A stretch of DNA of 64,000 nucleotides from Chloroflexota bacterium (GTDB lineage: Bacteria; Chloroflexota; Anaerolineae; Caldilineales; Caldilineaceae). The stretch is taken from positions 1-64,000 of the forward strand of contig BOKO01000015.1 of the NCBI GenBank assembly GCA_016861025.1, written 5' to 3'. Below are positions 34,784 through 46,444 of the stretch, one piece after another. Both the position numbers and the translations under genes were made by a program. The first letter of the stretch is position 1; the number at the start of each line of letters is the position of its first letter. The notes under the pieces are model-generated. The model ran no database searches. It saw only the letters and a list, made by a program, of their open reading frames with translations, and was not told where the DNA came from.

Positions 34784-36358
34784 TCAAGCCAAGCGAGTGC
34801 AAAGAATCGAGGCATAGAGCCAGGCGCGTTCGCGTTGAATCGTCTGTTGTTGGGTGGCAAAGGCTGCGGGGTGCATACCGGCCACAAACAGCGCATCACA
34901 AAATACACCCCATAAATAATCGAATTCAAAGCGACCGCGCGGCGGCTGAAACGCCAATGCACGCAGCCCTTGCATAAAGTCCCACGCTTTGCGCACCGGG
35001 GCCTCCCATGTTTGCAGGCCTTTCGTCTTGTCAAAATCGGTCAGACGCTGCGCCAATTCTAGAAAGATGTGATCGGGCACGTTGGACGGCAGCAGGCGCG
35101 TCAGGACATCGACCTCAAGCTCGCAGTAGTCGGCGTATATTGGCCCATAGCCAGTGCGCTCGAAGTCGACCAGCCAGAGATGCTCTCCATCGGTGAAGAG
35201 ATTGTCGGCGTGAAAATCGCCGTGAATCACCTGACGCAGCCCGCAACCCAGCGGCTGGCGCCTTTGCGTTGCATAGTAGTGCTTTAATGGGTTGCCGCAG
35301 TTGACGCCTGGCAGGCTCTCAACAGGATGTGTGCTCAATCGTTCCAGGTTCCTGCGCAGATTGAGCAGCTTTTCATATTGCTTGTACACCGGTTGTGGCG
35401 CATCCGAGCGCGGTGGATTGGCGCGCCCCCATAACTTCTGCCAGAACACAATGGGCGCCAACAGGCGATCCACATCATCCTCAGCAGCGTAAAAGTTGCG
35501 AAACGTGTTCAAACGCGCCAGCTCATCGTCGCCCAAGAATGTATAGAGCGAGGCGCCAACGCCCCAGAAGGTGCTGGTCGCCTCAAGACGCGTATAGAAT
35601 TGTCCGGGCGTTCGGTCATGAATATAGCGATGATAGTTAGTCGCCTCGCGAACGACGCGATCCGATGCCGAAACCTTCACCACTTTGTGCGTGGTGTGTG
35701 GATTGGTCTGCACCCGGATCACGAGTGAACGCCCGCGCGAGACAGGCGCCGCCGACGGCGTCTCCTGATCCTCGACCTGATGCACCCAAACCCGACGACC
35801 GCGCACAAAGAGCTGTGCGATCACGTCGTCGAGCAGCGAGGCTGGGGTGTCGCGCCGAAAGAGCTTGCGAACGGTGTGTTCTTTGCTCCAGCGCTTGGGC
35901 CAAGACACCTTGAACGGCCGTTTGGCTGCACAGGATTGCACGGCGAGCTTTTCCACGGCTGCTTTGAGCACGTCGGGCGCATCGCCTTTGTCCACCCATG
36001 TGGCGCCGTACTCGTTGATGGCGCGATCGACCGTTGGATTTAAATAAGCGGAATAGACGACCAGCCCGGCGCCTTTGCTGAGTTTGCGCAATTCGCCAAG
36101 CAGCTTCAACCCCGATGTGTCGCTGGTGTCGTAGTCATCGTCGAGGCGTAGATCGACGACAGCGACGTGCGGGCGCGTCAGTTTGGCAAGATGAATGGCG
36201 TCTCTGCGCAGCGCCTCGCCCACACCTTGAGCAACGGTCACGCGGTAGCCAGCTGCCTCCAGCCCGCGCAGAAGGTCTCGGCGCACCTGCTCGCGATTGT
36301 CAACCACCAGAATACGCGCCGACGATGATTCTTCTGACGATTTCTGACCTGAACTCAT
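34784..36358 (-). CDS. Receiver domain fused to an APH/kinase-like domain
   Basis: The 524-residue protein starts with a CheY-like receiver (about 15-130; ILVVDNREQV, phospho-acceptor Asp69 in VAVVDLRLDDD, Ser in VVYSA, Lys in VDKGD). A C-terminal half has the aminoglycoside-phosphotransferase/protein-kinase fold (about 150-520). Its catalytic Brenner loop is IHGDFHADNLF (His379, Asp381, Asn386) and the metal-binding motif is LVDFERTGYG (Asp398); an N-lobe lysine and glutamate occur in HKVVKVSASDRVVREATNY. All catalytic residues are present, so it is probably active. The domain resembles the kinase-like 'ternary complex associated' domain described in bacterial conflict systems, which I could not verify. 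GGGAGG before the ATG sets the start. Confidence 0.8.
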   Translation of the reverse strand: MSSGQKSSEESSSARILVVDNREQVRRDLLRGLEAAGYRVTVAQGVGEALRRDAIHLAKLTRPHVAVVDLRLDDDYDTSDTSGLKLLGELRKLSKGAGLVVYSAYLNPTVDRAINEYGATWVDKGDAPDVLKAAVEKLAVQSCAAKRPFKVSWPKRWSKEHTVRKLFRRDTPASLLDDVIAQLFVRGRRVWVHQVEDQETPSAAPVSRGRSLVIRVQTNPHTTHKVVKVSASDRVVREATNYHRYIHDRTPGQFYTRLEATSTFWGVGASLYTFLGDDELARLNTFRNFYAAEDDVDRLLAPIVFWQKLWGRANPPRSDAPQPVYKQYEKLLNLRRNLERLSTHPVESLPGVNCGNPLKHYYATQRRQPLGCGLRQVIHGDFHADNLFTDGEHLWLVDFERTGYGPIYADYCELEVDVLTRLLPSNVPDHIFLELAQRLTDFDKTKGLQTWEAPVRKAWDFMQGLRALAFQPPRGRFEFDYLWGVFCDALFVAGMHPAAFATQQQTIQRERAWLYASILCTRLA

Positions 36359-36424
36359 AGACGCCTCCCAACGTTGTCTGCAAGCAGAGACTTGTATTTC
36401 ATCAGCCACGACGCCTTGTCCGCT

Positions 36425-39763
<3,339 letters not shown>

Positions 39764-39770
39764 CTGTGCA

Positions 39771-40211
39771 TCACCTTTGCAAGAGAGCATCCAATCGGGT
39801 GACGACTTCCTCCAGATCGAACGGCTTTTCAAAGATTGCCTGCGCCTCGTGCGGCTCGTCGGGATCGGCGGTGGCGGAAAGAATGATTGCCGGCACAGTG
39901 CGCAAGGTGCCCTGCCCGTTGCCGCCTTCATAGTCGCCGCGCCGCAGCCGGCGCAGAAACTCCAGCCCGGTCTCCTGCCAATTGATTTCGGGATAATGGA
40001 CGTTGCGCACAACATCCTTTTCAACGCGAGCCGGGCTGGTCGGGTGAATCATGACATCGACGATCACGAGATCAAAACGCTCGTGCGCCAATTGCTTGAG
40101 CACCCCTTCTGCGGCCGTGAGGAGCACAGAGTAGCCATGCTCCTCCAAAACCTCCCTCAGCGGCTCCATGCTGGCATAATCGTCGTCAAAAAATAAAATT
40201 CGTCCTTTCAT
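39771..40211 (-). CDS. Stand-alone receiver protein with long beta3-alpha3 loop
   Basis: A 146-residue CheY-like protein with no output domain. The acidic cluster is Asp9-Asp11 (FFDDDYAS), the phospho-acceptor Asp52 (LVIVDVMI), the Ser112 switch in LSATA and Lys129 in FEKPF. Between Asp52 and the next helix lies a 25-residue insertion (HPTSPARVEKDVVRNVHYPE) longer than usual. It sits between two histidine kinase genes (36 nt after the PocR kinase and 7 nt before the GAF kinase), so it may shuttle phosphate between them and the receiver-APH protein. Confidence 0.88.
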   Translation of the reverse strand: MKGRILFFDDDYASMEPLREVLEEHGYSVLLTAAEGVLKQLAHERFDLVIVDVMIHPTSPARVEKDVVRNVHYPEINWQETGLEFLRRLRRGDYEGGNGQGTLRTVPAIILSATADPDEPHEAQAIFEKPFDLEEVVTRLDALLQR

Positions 40212-40247
40212 GTCACCGCCGATCTGCTAATTGCTCATGAATCGTCC

Positions 40248-42167
40248 TTATGTATGCCTGTCCGCCTGGCGCAAGGGAAGCTTGACCAAAAAACTGACGC
40301 GATAAGCGCGCCCTTGGCGGAGGTGAATGTTGGTCTCGTTGCACTGGACCTGGAGCGAACCTCCGTGCGCCTCAACAATGGCGCGCGCCTCCCACAGCCC
40401 ATAGCCCATGCCTGGGATCTTGCCCATTTTCGCTTCTGCCAGCGCACGTTGACCGCGTTCAAAAATCATATTCATTTTGTCTTGCGGCACCGGGTCGCCC
40501 AGGTCCTGGACAATGATCGTTGTGTGGCGCTGATCCGATGCATTGGGCAACATCGCCATCACCTGAATACGCGTCGTCGGAAATGAATATTTGACAGCAT
40601 TATCGAGCAAGTTGCTGATGGCGATAGTCAACCGCGCAATATCGACTTCGGCGTAGGGGAGTCGTTCAACGGTTGAATTGATGCTCAGCTCACGCCCGCG
40701 TTCTTCCGCAAGCTTGACAAAGCCTTCGGCGCAGTTTGCCACCAACACCGACAACGGATACATCTCGTATTTGAGGTCATCGCGCTCGACCATGACCGTC
40801 GCCGAGCGCGTCGTCTCGCGCGCCGAACGACCGAGCTGCAAGCTCAGGTCATGCGCCGCTTTGACCTGGTCAAGCACTGTGCGCAGCGAGGCGTCATACT
40901 GCCGAGCGCTGAGCTGCATCTTGGCGCGCCCGATGTGCGTTGCAATTGGCGTCAACGCAGTCTTGAGGCGGTGTTGCAAAAGAAGTGTGGTGGCGCTGAG
41001 GCGTTCGCGCTCTTCGTGCAAACGCAACGCCTGCATCTGTGCAAAGACGCCCCACCCGATGATGCGGCTTGCATCAAAAAGAAAAGTCGCCTCTTTGCGT
41101 GGGTCGCTGCAATAAGCAAAGGGACCAAAGAGCATCACCATGCGATACGCATCGCCGAGCGTCAGTGCGATAGCGCAGGAGGCGTTGCTAAACTTGATGG
41201 CCTGATGGCCGCGCACCCCGCGGACGAGCGCTTGATCGTCCCTGGCGATGAACCAGTGCCCCTCGACAGCTTCGCTCCGTGGCAAACCAGATTTCGTCCA
41301 GTTGAAGTGAGGCAATTCGGAAGAGTTCACGTCGTCGCCGTGCAGACCAACGTGCGCAATCGGCGTAAGCACCGTGTCGCCCTCCGCCACATTGCAAAAC
41401 ATCACAAGGTATTGCAGTCCGCAATGTTGTTGCACAATCTGCAGCAATCGTTCAACCTCGCGTCCGATCTCCAGGAGCGTCCTCCCCCTGGAAAAACGGC
41501 GCGCGCTGCGCAGCTTATCGAGAAATGCACCCTGATACTCGGCTTTCTGACGGTGATAATGCGCCGTCGCCATTGCCTGCACATATTCGGCTTCACGGCG
41601 AAACTGCTCGATAAAATCCTGGGTGGGCGTCGGAATCTGCGCAACGAGCCGCCTCAGCTCAGCGCCGGCTGCATCGTCCATCAGTGCAATGTCCTTGCGA
41701 TCACCGCTGACGATGCGTTCCACCTGGCGCCGCACTTCTTCTTTTTGCTCAGACGCGGCAAATTGCCCGGCAAGCAGCACCGCCACCGGTGTATCGTCGA
41801 CGCAGAGCGTCTGTGAGTAATCGGTCAGCCCCATGTGGCAGCGATAGTTGTCGGCGTCGGTGCAGCGAGCGCCAGAGATGACGCCAACCAGCTTCTGGGC
41901 GCGTTGGATGTCGCACCGCTCACACGCTGCGTTGCCGCCGCTGACGCGCGACTCTGTGCGCAACAACTGGCAAAATGGCTCAAAGTTCTGCCATTCGATC
42001 AAGGGATCGATACGCGCAATTGCGCCGGTCTGTTTGTCGTAGTCAAGGACGGTCAACGCACGTTTGAGGCGCGCACACGAACCAGAAATTACGACGGCAA
42101 GCGTCTCGTGGTCGATGAGATCACTCAATCTGGTCGGATGATGAGGCCACTGCGTAGAAAGGGGCAT
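40248..42167 (-). CDS. PocR-domain histidine kinase
   Basis: The 639-residue protein has an N-terminal PocR ligand-binding domain (about 10-185) with the cysteine signature CERC (Cys82, Cys85) and CHMGL (Cys110), a middle GAF-like sensor region (about 225-380), a HisKA-like helix with His399 in LLLQHRLKTALTPI, and the ATPase domain (N-box LLDNAVKYS, DLGDPVP, GMGYGLW). PocR domains are thought to bind small hydrocarbon derivatives such as diols. GAGGTG before the ATG and a near-consensus promoter upstream make it the first gene of the operon that continues to the SPFH protein. Confidence 0.88.
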   Translation of the reverse strand: MPLSTQWPHHPTRLSDLIDHETLAVVISGSCARLKRALTVLDYDKQTGAIARIDPLIEWQNFEPFCQLLRTESRVSGGNAACERCDIQRAQKLVGVISGARCTDADNYRCHMGLTDYSQTLCVDDTPVAVLLAGQFAASEQKEEVRRQVERIVSGDRKDIALMDDAAGAELRRLVAQIPTPTQDFIEQFRREAEYVQAMATAHYHRQKAEYQGAFLDKLRSARRFSRGRTLLEIGREVERLLQIVQQHCGLQYLVMFCNVAEGDTVLTPIAHVGLHGDDVNSSELPHFNWTKSGLPRSEAVEGHWFIARDDQALVRGVRGHQAIKFSNASCAIALTLGDAYRMVMLFGPFAYCSDPRKEATFLFDASRIIGWGVFAQMQALRLHEERERLSATTLLLQHRLKTALTPIATHIGRAKMQLSARQYDASLRTVLDQVKAAHDLSLQLGRSARETTRSATVMVERDDLKYEMYPLSVLVANCAEGFVKLAEERGRELSINSTVERLPYAEVDIARLTIAISNLLDNAVKYSFPTTRIQVMAMLPNASDQRHTTIIVQDLGDPVPQDKMNMIFERGQRALAEAKMGKIPGMGYGLWEARAIVEAHGGSLQVQCNETNIHLRQGRAYRVSFLVKLPLRQADRHT

Positions 42168-42202
42168 CGATGCACCTCACCCGAACACGCGGGTCGTTCC
42201 GT

Positions 42203-42218
42203 GCCGGGCGCCCCCGGC
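42203..42218. promoter_or_regulatory. Hairpin in the leader of the signalling operon
   Basis: GCCGGG and CCCGGC pair with a 4-nt loop (CGCC) about 25-45 nt downstream of the predicted start site and 35 nt before the first start codon. It may stabilise or attenuate the transcript; it has no U-tract. Confidence 0.4.
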
Positions 42219-42249
42219 AATCTTCAGCGTTTCATGGGTAATTGCCCAC

Positions 42250-42278
42250 ACTATAAACCGAAACTGTGACGTAGTCAA
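42250..42278 (-). promoter_or_regulatory. Housekeeping-type promoter of the signalling operon
   Basis: On the minus strand TTGACT (42273-42278) and TATAGT (42250-42255) are exactly 17 nt apart. The predicted start near 42243 gives a leader of about 75 nt before the PocR-kinase ATG. It is the only strong pair seen between 32.7 and 42.3 kb on that strand, which supports one operon. Confidence 0.8.
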
Positions 42279-42296
42279 CCATAATTAAGAGCATCG

Positions 42297-42349
42297 GTCA
42301 CTTCATGTCTGGGACAAGCGCGATGTCACGCCGGAAGCGATGACCTGCG
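42297..42349. repeat. 3'-flank hairpin element, copy C
   Basis: On the minus strand the left arm CGCAGGTCATCGCTTCC leads into GGCGTGACA and ends near CATGAAGTGACC, forming a bulged stem. It begins 14 nt beyond the stop codon of the GT-C gene at 42363 and shares GCAGGTCATCGCYTCCRGCRTGACA with the copA copy at 10068-10125. It separates the mrp/GT-C transcript from the signalling operon's promoter. Confidence 0.6.
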
Positions 42350-42362
42350 ACGAACGCCTGAA

Positions 42363-44138
42363 TTACGGGCGTTCCCACCATCCTAACTGTGTGAACACTC
42401 CCTCCACCGCCTGACCACCTCGAACCGGCGTGGCGTATGCACCGTCGTAGGGTTGCAACCCGACCTCGACCAGATAGCGACCTGGGCCGGCCCAATCGGG
42501 CCAGCCGACGATGTAGACATCTTCCACAACCACACCAGCGGGCCAGCGATCCGTGCTCCAACGGCCATAGCCGGGCGAACGCCGCCACTCCCAAACCAGG
42601 CTGCCATCCTCGGCGACGACGCGAAGGGTGGTGCGCCAATCCTGCGTCGGCGGCTGTTCGCTGCGCCAGTAAAGCTTCACCGCTTCGTCAAACGACCAAT
42701 CGACCAGCGCCAGCTCGCCAAATGTGATGGATTCAACCGCACGCGGCAGGGATGATGGATCAATCGCAGGCGGCGGCGCCATTGCCGGGCGGATCACGCC
42801 GAGCAATCCATAGAGACTTAGCCCAGCCAGAAACGCCAGCAGCGCCGCCGCAAAGTATGCGCGCCAGCGCGTTGGCGGCCAGCAATGCAGCCCTTCCACC
42901 CACAGAATTGCAAGCGCGCCAAGCGCCGGAAAGAGCAGCCGCCCTTGATCTGTGCCGAGCGCCGTCAGCGAGTATTGCCAGACGCCGACCACAACGCTCA
43001 CCGCCGCCGTCGCCAGCAGAACGAGCACGATGCGGTCGTCCGGCGTGCGCCGTCGCCAGGAACGAACAAAGCCCACTACGCTCACTACTGTCAGCACAGC
43101 GAGCAGCCAGTAAATCCAGCCCGCCATCGGAATATGCCCGGCGCCGCCGAACTTGCCCCAAAACGACACAAACCACCCTTCGAGCAGCCACAACGTGTCG
43201 CCCCATGTCCACGGCGTCGTGCGCAGATCGATGGTCTGGCGCACCAACTCCATGCCGGTGAGGTCGCCGTAGAGTCGCCAGTTGCGCAGCAGCCAGGGGC
43301 TGGCAATCAACAGCGCCGGGACAAAGACGATCAGCCCGCTCAATAGCCAGCGAGGGGCGAGAGGCGAGAGGCGAGGGGCGCCGCCCGAACCTCGACTGTC
43401 AGAAAGAAATACAGATTGGTGCGCACGCGCCGCGCCGAAAACGATCGCCAGGCCAATAGCGGGCCACAGCGACGCTGTGCTCACCTTCGACAGCAAGCCC
43501 AAACCGAGCGCCAGCGGCGTCCACCACCCCGCGCGCCAGTCGCCGCCAGCGCGATAGATCGCAAGCCCTCCCCACAACGCCAGCGTTCCAAAAAGAGCGG
43601 CCGCCGTATCGTTATTGATTGCGCTGCCGATGAAGGCGAACTCCGGCAAGAAGGCGACGACGCCAGTCGCCGTCACGGCAAGACCCGGCTGCTGGAGCCA
43701 GACGGTGCGCGCCAGCCCATACACTGCCGCAACCGTGGCTGTGCTCAAGAGCACCGACCAGAGCCGCGCCAGGTGAAACGCCATCACATCTGTCCGCCAC
43801 GGCCATGCTTCCAGACTGGTGTGAATGAAAAAGTTGGGCGACCAATTCGCACGCGGCTGGATGCTCACGTCGGGGTTGGCGCGCAAGAAGGTGAAGCCCG
43901 GCTCCGCCAGCGACGCCAGCAGCGCCGCGCCGATGTGCGCCAATGGCGGATGCTTGCTCTGCGTCATCCAGGCGCCTTCAGGCAGCCGCCGCTCCTGCGC
44001 CAGATAGACCACGAACGCCCAGTGATCCGCCTCGTCTGGCGCTTCGCCCGCCGGATTCCACAGGCTGTAGCTCAGCGCCAGCAGCAGATGCGCCGCCACC
44101 AACAGCGCCGCCAACAGACTCGCACGCTGCGCGGTCAC
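42363..44138 (-). CDS. GT-C-type membrane glycosyltransferase-like protein
   Basis: The 591-residue protein has about ten to eleven membrane helices and the luminal-loop motif EAPDEADHWAFVVYL close to the N-terminus, in the position of the acidic catalytic loop of GT-C enzymes (PMT/ArnT and DUF2142-like groups). A C-terminal beta-rich domain (about 470-591) lies outside the membrane. It may move a sugar from a lipid carrier onto a surface polymer or protein. Residues about 254-263 (PRLSPLAPRW) come from a GGGGCGAGAGG-type low-complexity insert. It overlaps the preceding PTPS_related-like gene by 4 nt. Confidence 0.78.
   Translation of the reverse strand: MTAQRASLLAALLVAAHLLLALSYSLWNPAGEAPDEADHWAFVVYLAQERRLPEGAWMTQSKHPPLAHIGAALLASLAEPGFTFLRANPDVSIQPRANWSPNFFIHTSLEAWPWRTDVMAFHLARLWSVLLSTATVAAVYGLARTVWLQQPGLAVTATGVVAFLPEFAFIGSAINNDTAAALFGTLALWGGLAIYRAGGDWRAGWWTPLALGLGLLSKVSTASLWPAIGLAIVFGAARAHQSVFLSDSRGSGGAPRLSPLAPRWLLSGLIVFVPALLIASPWLLRNWRLYGDLTGMELVRQTIDLRTTPWTWGDTLWLLEGWFVSFWGKFGGAGHIPMAGWIYWLLAVLTVVSVVGFVRSWRRRTPDDRIVLVLLATAAVSVVVGVWQYSLTALGTDQGRLLFPALGALAILWVEGLHCWPPTRWRAYFAAALLAFLAGLSLYGLLGVIRPAMAPPPAIDPSSLPRAVESITFGELALVDWSFDEAVKLYWRSEQPPTQDWRTTLRVVAEDGSLVWEWRRSPGYGRWSTDRWPAGVVVEDVYIVGWPDWAGPGRYLVEVGLQPYDGAYATPVRGGQAVEGVFTQLGWWERP
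43351..43380 (+). repeat. GAGGCGAGGGG low-complexity insert in the GT-C gene
   Basis: Thirty bases of the imperfect 7-mer GAGGCGA/GAGGGGC on the plus strand, a multiple of three. On the coding strand it supplies about ten residues in a loop between two membrane helices. Confidence 0.5.
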
Positions 44139-46444
44139 GGCGCCATCTCCACGCTGCCAACTTCAATGCGCACATCGGGACGATTATGCGGCATCAACGG
44201 CGCATCGGAGCGCCCGGCTGGATAGAGTCCCACGTAGACTGTATAGCGTCCAGGCGTCAGGTCAGCAGGCAGCGGCGCATGATGTGTGAAGTTCAAGATC
44301 AGCCCGGGCTGCCAGCGCTCGAAGGGGGTGAAGCGCCCCGCCAGCGGTTCATCTATTTGCGCCGCCATACGCCCCGCGGCGTCCACCACATGCACGAAGG
44401 TTGTCAAAGGCTCCTCCGGCGCAGACATTGACCAATCCAGGCGCACCGACAGCGCACCGCCCAACTCGGCTGCGCCTAGCGTCGCCGCCTCCAACCGCAA
44501 TGCACCATAATCGGCGCCGATCGCCAGCGGCTGAAAAGTTCTTGCCGTCCAATTCAGGTTCACGGCGACCAGCGCTATAATTGCCACTACGCCAACCAGA
44601 ATGGACAAATAGAACGCGGATGAGGCGGATGTTCGCGGATCCAATCCACGCCGATCCGCTCGATCTGCGTCATCCGCGTTCCATTGCATCTTTCCCATCA
44701 TCAACGCAAGCAACAAGATACTCACTCCGCTGATGAAGAGGCCGAACCAAAACGCAGGCGTCGGCGCAAATTGCACCTCAACCAGATGCTCGCCTACATC
44801 GAGATCGACCGCCAGCAGCCCCAACGCGCCGTCGGCATAAGCATCTGCGGGGCGTCCATCCACAGTCACCCGCCACGTCGGAAAGTAGAAGCGATGAAAA
44901 CGCAGCGTGAAGGGCGCATCGGCGCTCACGCGCCAGACGCCGTCTAGATATCCCTGCTCAATCGGCGTTGCCGCAAATTGAACTGACGAAAAAACCATCA
45001 AATCATCTGGAGTTGTCGGCTCGCGCCCGATTGCCCAGCGCTCCTCACTTACCCAGCGCGGCAGAAACTCCGCCGTCCACGATGCGCCGACCTGTCCGTG
45101 CCCGGCGTCGAACGCCCACATCTGCTCAGTCGTCAGTTCTTGCGCAGTGAAGGGCGCAGGCGTTAGTGTAAGCCCGGCCACGGCATAAACAATGGCGTAA
45201 GCGGCAAGCAGCGCAGCCGCCATCGCTGCCCAAAGCTGCTTTTGCATGCGTTCCAATGCTCGCCACACCGACTCCAGCAGAGTCGCCGCCACAACAGCAA
45301 ATGCCACCGCCAGCAGCGTTTGCCACCGCCACGGAAATTGCAGCTTACCCAACACCGACGCAGTCAGCGACCAAAGCGGCGCAGTCAAAACGGTGGTGAG
45401 CAAGACGAACAGGGCGCTCATGATCCACGCAAGCAGCAGGGGCGTGCGCAGCGGCATGGTTCGCCAGAACAGCAGCGTCAACAAGGTCAGGGTCAGGACC
45501 GCGAGCAGGTAGCCGGGCAGGGCGACCGTTGGCGTTGCGGCGTCCGGGTAGGGATAGAACCCGGCAGTGGTGACGAGCGTGCTCCACGTTGCGAAGTGGC
45601 GCAGAAACCCGTCCCCGTCCGGCGCTGCGCCCAGCATCACCCAATCCACCTCCAACACGGCCGGCGCCAGTTGAAATGCGCTTAGCGCGATGCCCGCGAG
45701 CAGGGGAATGGCGATTGGGGTCAGGCGAGAGATTGGAGATTGGAGATTGGGAGATTGGGAGAAGGGGAGAGGGAGGAAAACGAGTAGCAAAGCCAAAATG
45801 CCCGCCGCGAGGATTGCCATCAGCGCGGTCAAGTTGTGGGTGAGGATAAGACCCGTCCAGGCAAGGGTGGCAAGCAGCAACCAGGTGTGCGCCCTCCCTT
45901 GCCCCTTGTCCCTCGCCCTTGCCAGCCGATAGGTGAAGAAGGTGATCAGCGGCAGCCAGGTGAAGGCGACAAATTCCGGCAGCGCGCCGCGCACAAAAAG
46001 GTCATAGAGACGGTAGGGAAAGGCGAGAAAGAGCAGCGCGCCGACGATCGCGGTCGCCGGTCGCGTCCAGACGCGCAGCAACGCAATCATGGCGAGGGCG
46101 GATGCGCCGTACCACAGCGCCAGCGCCAGTCGCGTCGCCGTGATCGCGTCGAAGCCGATCAGGGTCAACACAGCCGGACCGTAGTAGAACGCCGGCGCAT
46201 AGTAATTGAACACCGGATAGCCATAGCCGAACGCAAAATCGGGAAACCAGCGCGGATAAAGCACACCGGCTTGCAGCGCTTCCGCCAGGCTGCGCACGCG
46301 GTGGAGATGAAAAAGACCATCAGGCGTGTCGGGCCATGGCGTCGTCGCTAAAAAGAGCGCTGTTGCTGCGACGACGGCAACGAGCAGATAGAGCAGGGAA
46401 CGACGCCAGCGCTGCGACGACAACGCGGCGACTGCTTCAGACAC
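44135..46444 (-). CDS. GT-C-type membrane protein, PTPS_related-like
   Basis: The 769-residue protein has about twelve membrane helices. The N-terminal loop reads TPDGLFHLHRVRSLAEAL and then YPRWFPDFAFGYGYPVFNYY, which is the hallmark of the '6-pyruvoyl-tetrahydropterin synthase-related' membrane domain (PF10131), thought to be a GT-C glycosyltransferase rather than a pterin enzyme. A C-terminal beta-rich domain (about 640-769) follows the last helices. Three low-complexity inserts (residues about 174-185, 224-240 and 588-611) fall in loops. I chose the GTG at 46444, six bases after GGAG and overlapping the MalY stop by 8 nt; the frame is open further up only as a shadow of MalY. Confidence 0.78.
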   Translation of the reverse strand: MSEAVAALSSQRWRRSLLYLLVAVVAATALFLATTPWPDTPDGLFHLHRVRSLAEALQAGVLYPRWFPDFAFGYGYPVFNYYAPAFYYGPAVLTLIGFDAITATRLALALWYGASALAMIALLRVWTRPATAIVGALLFLAFPYRLYDLFVRGALPEFVAFTWLPLITFFTYRLARARDKGQGRAHTWLLLATLAWTGLILTHNLTALMAILAAGILALLLVFLPLPFSQSPNLQSPISRLTPIAIPLLAGIALSAFQLAPAVLEVDWVMLGAAPDGDGFLRHFATWSTLVTTAGFYPYPDAATPTVALPGYLLAVLTLTLLTLLFWRTMPLRTPLLLAWIMSALFVLLTTVLTAPLWSLTASVLGKLQFPWRWQTLLAVAFAVVAATLLESVWRALERMQKQLWAAMAAALLAAYAIVYAVAGLTLTPAPFTAQELTTEQMWAFDAGHGQVGASWTAEFLPRWVSEERWAIGREPTTPDDLMVFSSVQFAATPIEQGYLDGVWRVSADAPFTLRFHRFYFPTWRVTVDGRPADAYADGALGLLAVDLDVGEHLVEVQFAPTPAFWFGLFISGVSILLLALMMGKMQWNADDADRADRRGLDPRTSASSAFYLSILVGVVAIIALVAVNLNWTARTFQPLAIGADYGALRLEAATLGAAELGGALSVRLDWSMSAPEEPLTTFVHVVDAAGRMAAQIDEPLAGRFTPFERWQPGLILNFTHHAPLPADLTPGRYTVYVGLYPAGRSDAPLMPHNRPDVRIEVGSVEMAP
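44612..44681. repeat. Perfectly ended GAACGCGGATGA palindrome inserted in a GT-C gene
   Basis: A 70-nt element with perfect 12-bp inverted ends, GAACGCGGATGA (44612-44623) and TCATCCGCGTTC (44670-44681), and partial symmetry continuing inward (GCGGAT repeats). It encodes WNADDADRADRRGLDPRTSA in a loop between two membrane helices. Being almost a palindrome, it would fold in the mRNA. Confidence 0.75.
45727..45775 (+). repeat. GAGATTGG repeat insert in the same gene
   Basis: Six or so copies of a GAGATTGG/GAGAAGGG unit run in one direction. On the coding strand they give FSQSPNLQSPIS, between two membrane helices. The unit is that of the copA-linked elements, but here only one arm is present. 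Confidence 0.7.
45891..45924 (+). repeat. CCCTTG low-complexity insert in the same gene
   Basis: A run of CCCTTGCC/CCTTGTCC/CTCGCCC, a different unit from the neighbouring insert. On the coding strand it encodes ARDKGQGRAH, a polar loop before a membrane helix. Confidence 0.5.

Noticed and set aside
39764..40024. An N-terminal extension of the GAF kinase by 87 codons
   Set aside because: It overlaps the receiver gene out of frame; ATG 39763 with AAAGGTG is better supported.
44135..46444. Annotation as a pterin synthase because of the family name PTPS_related
   Set aside because: The protein is a twelve-helix GT-C-like membrane protein with no pterin-synthase zinc histidines.
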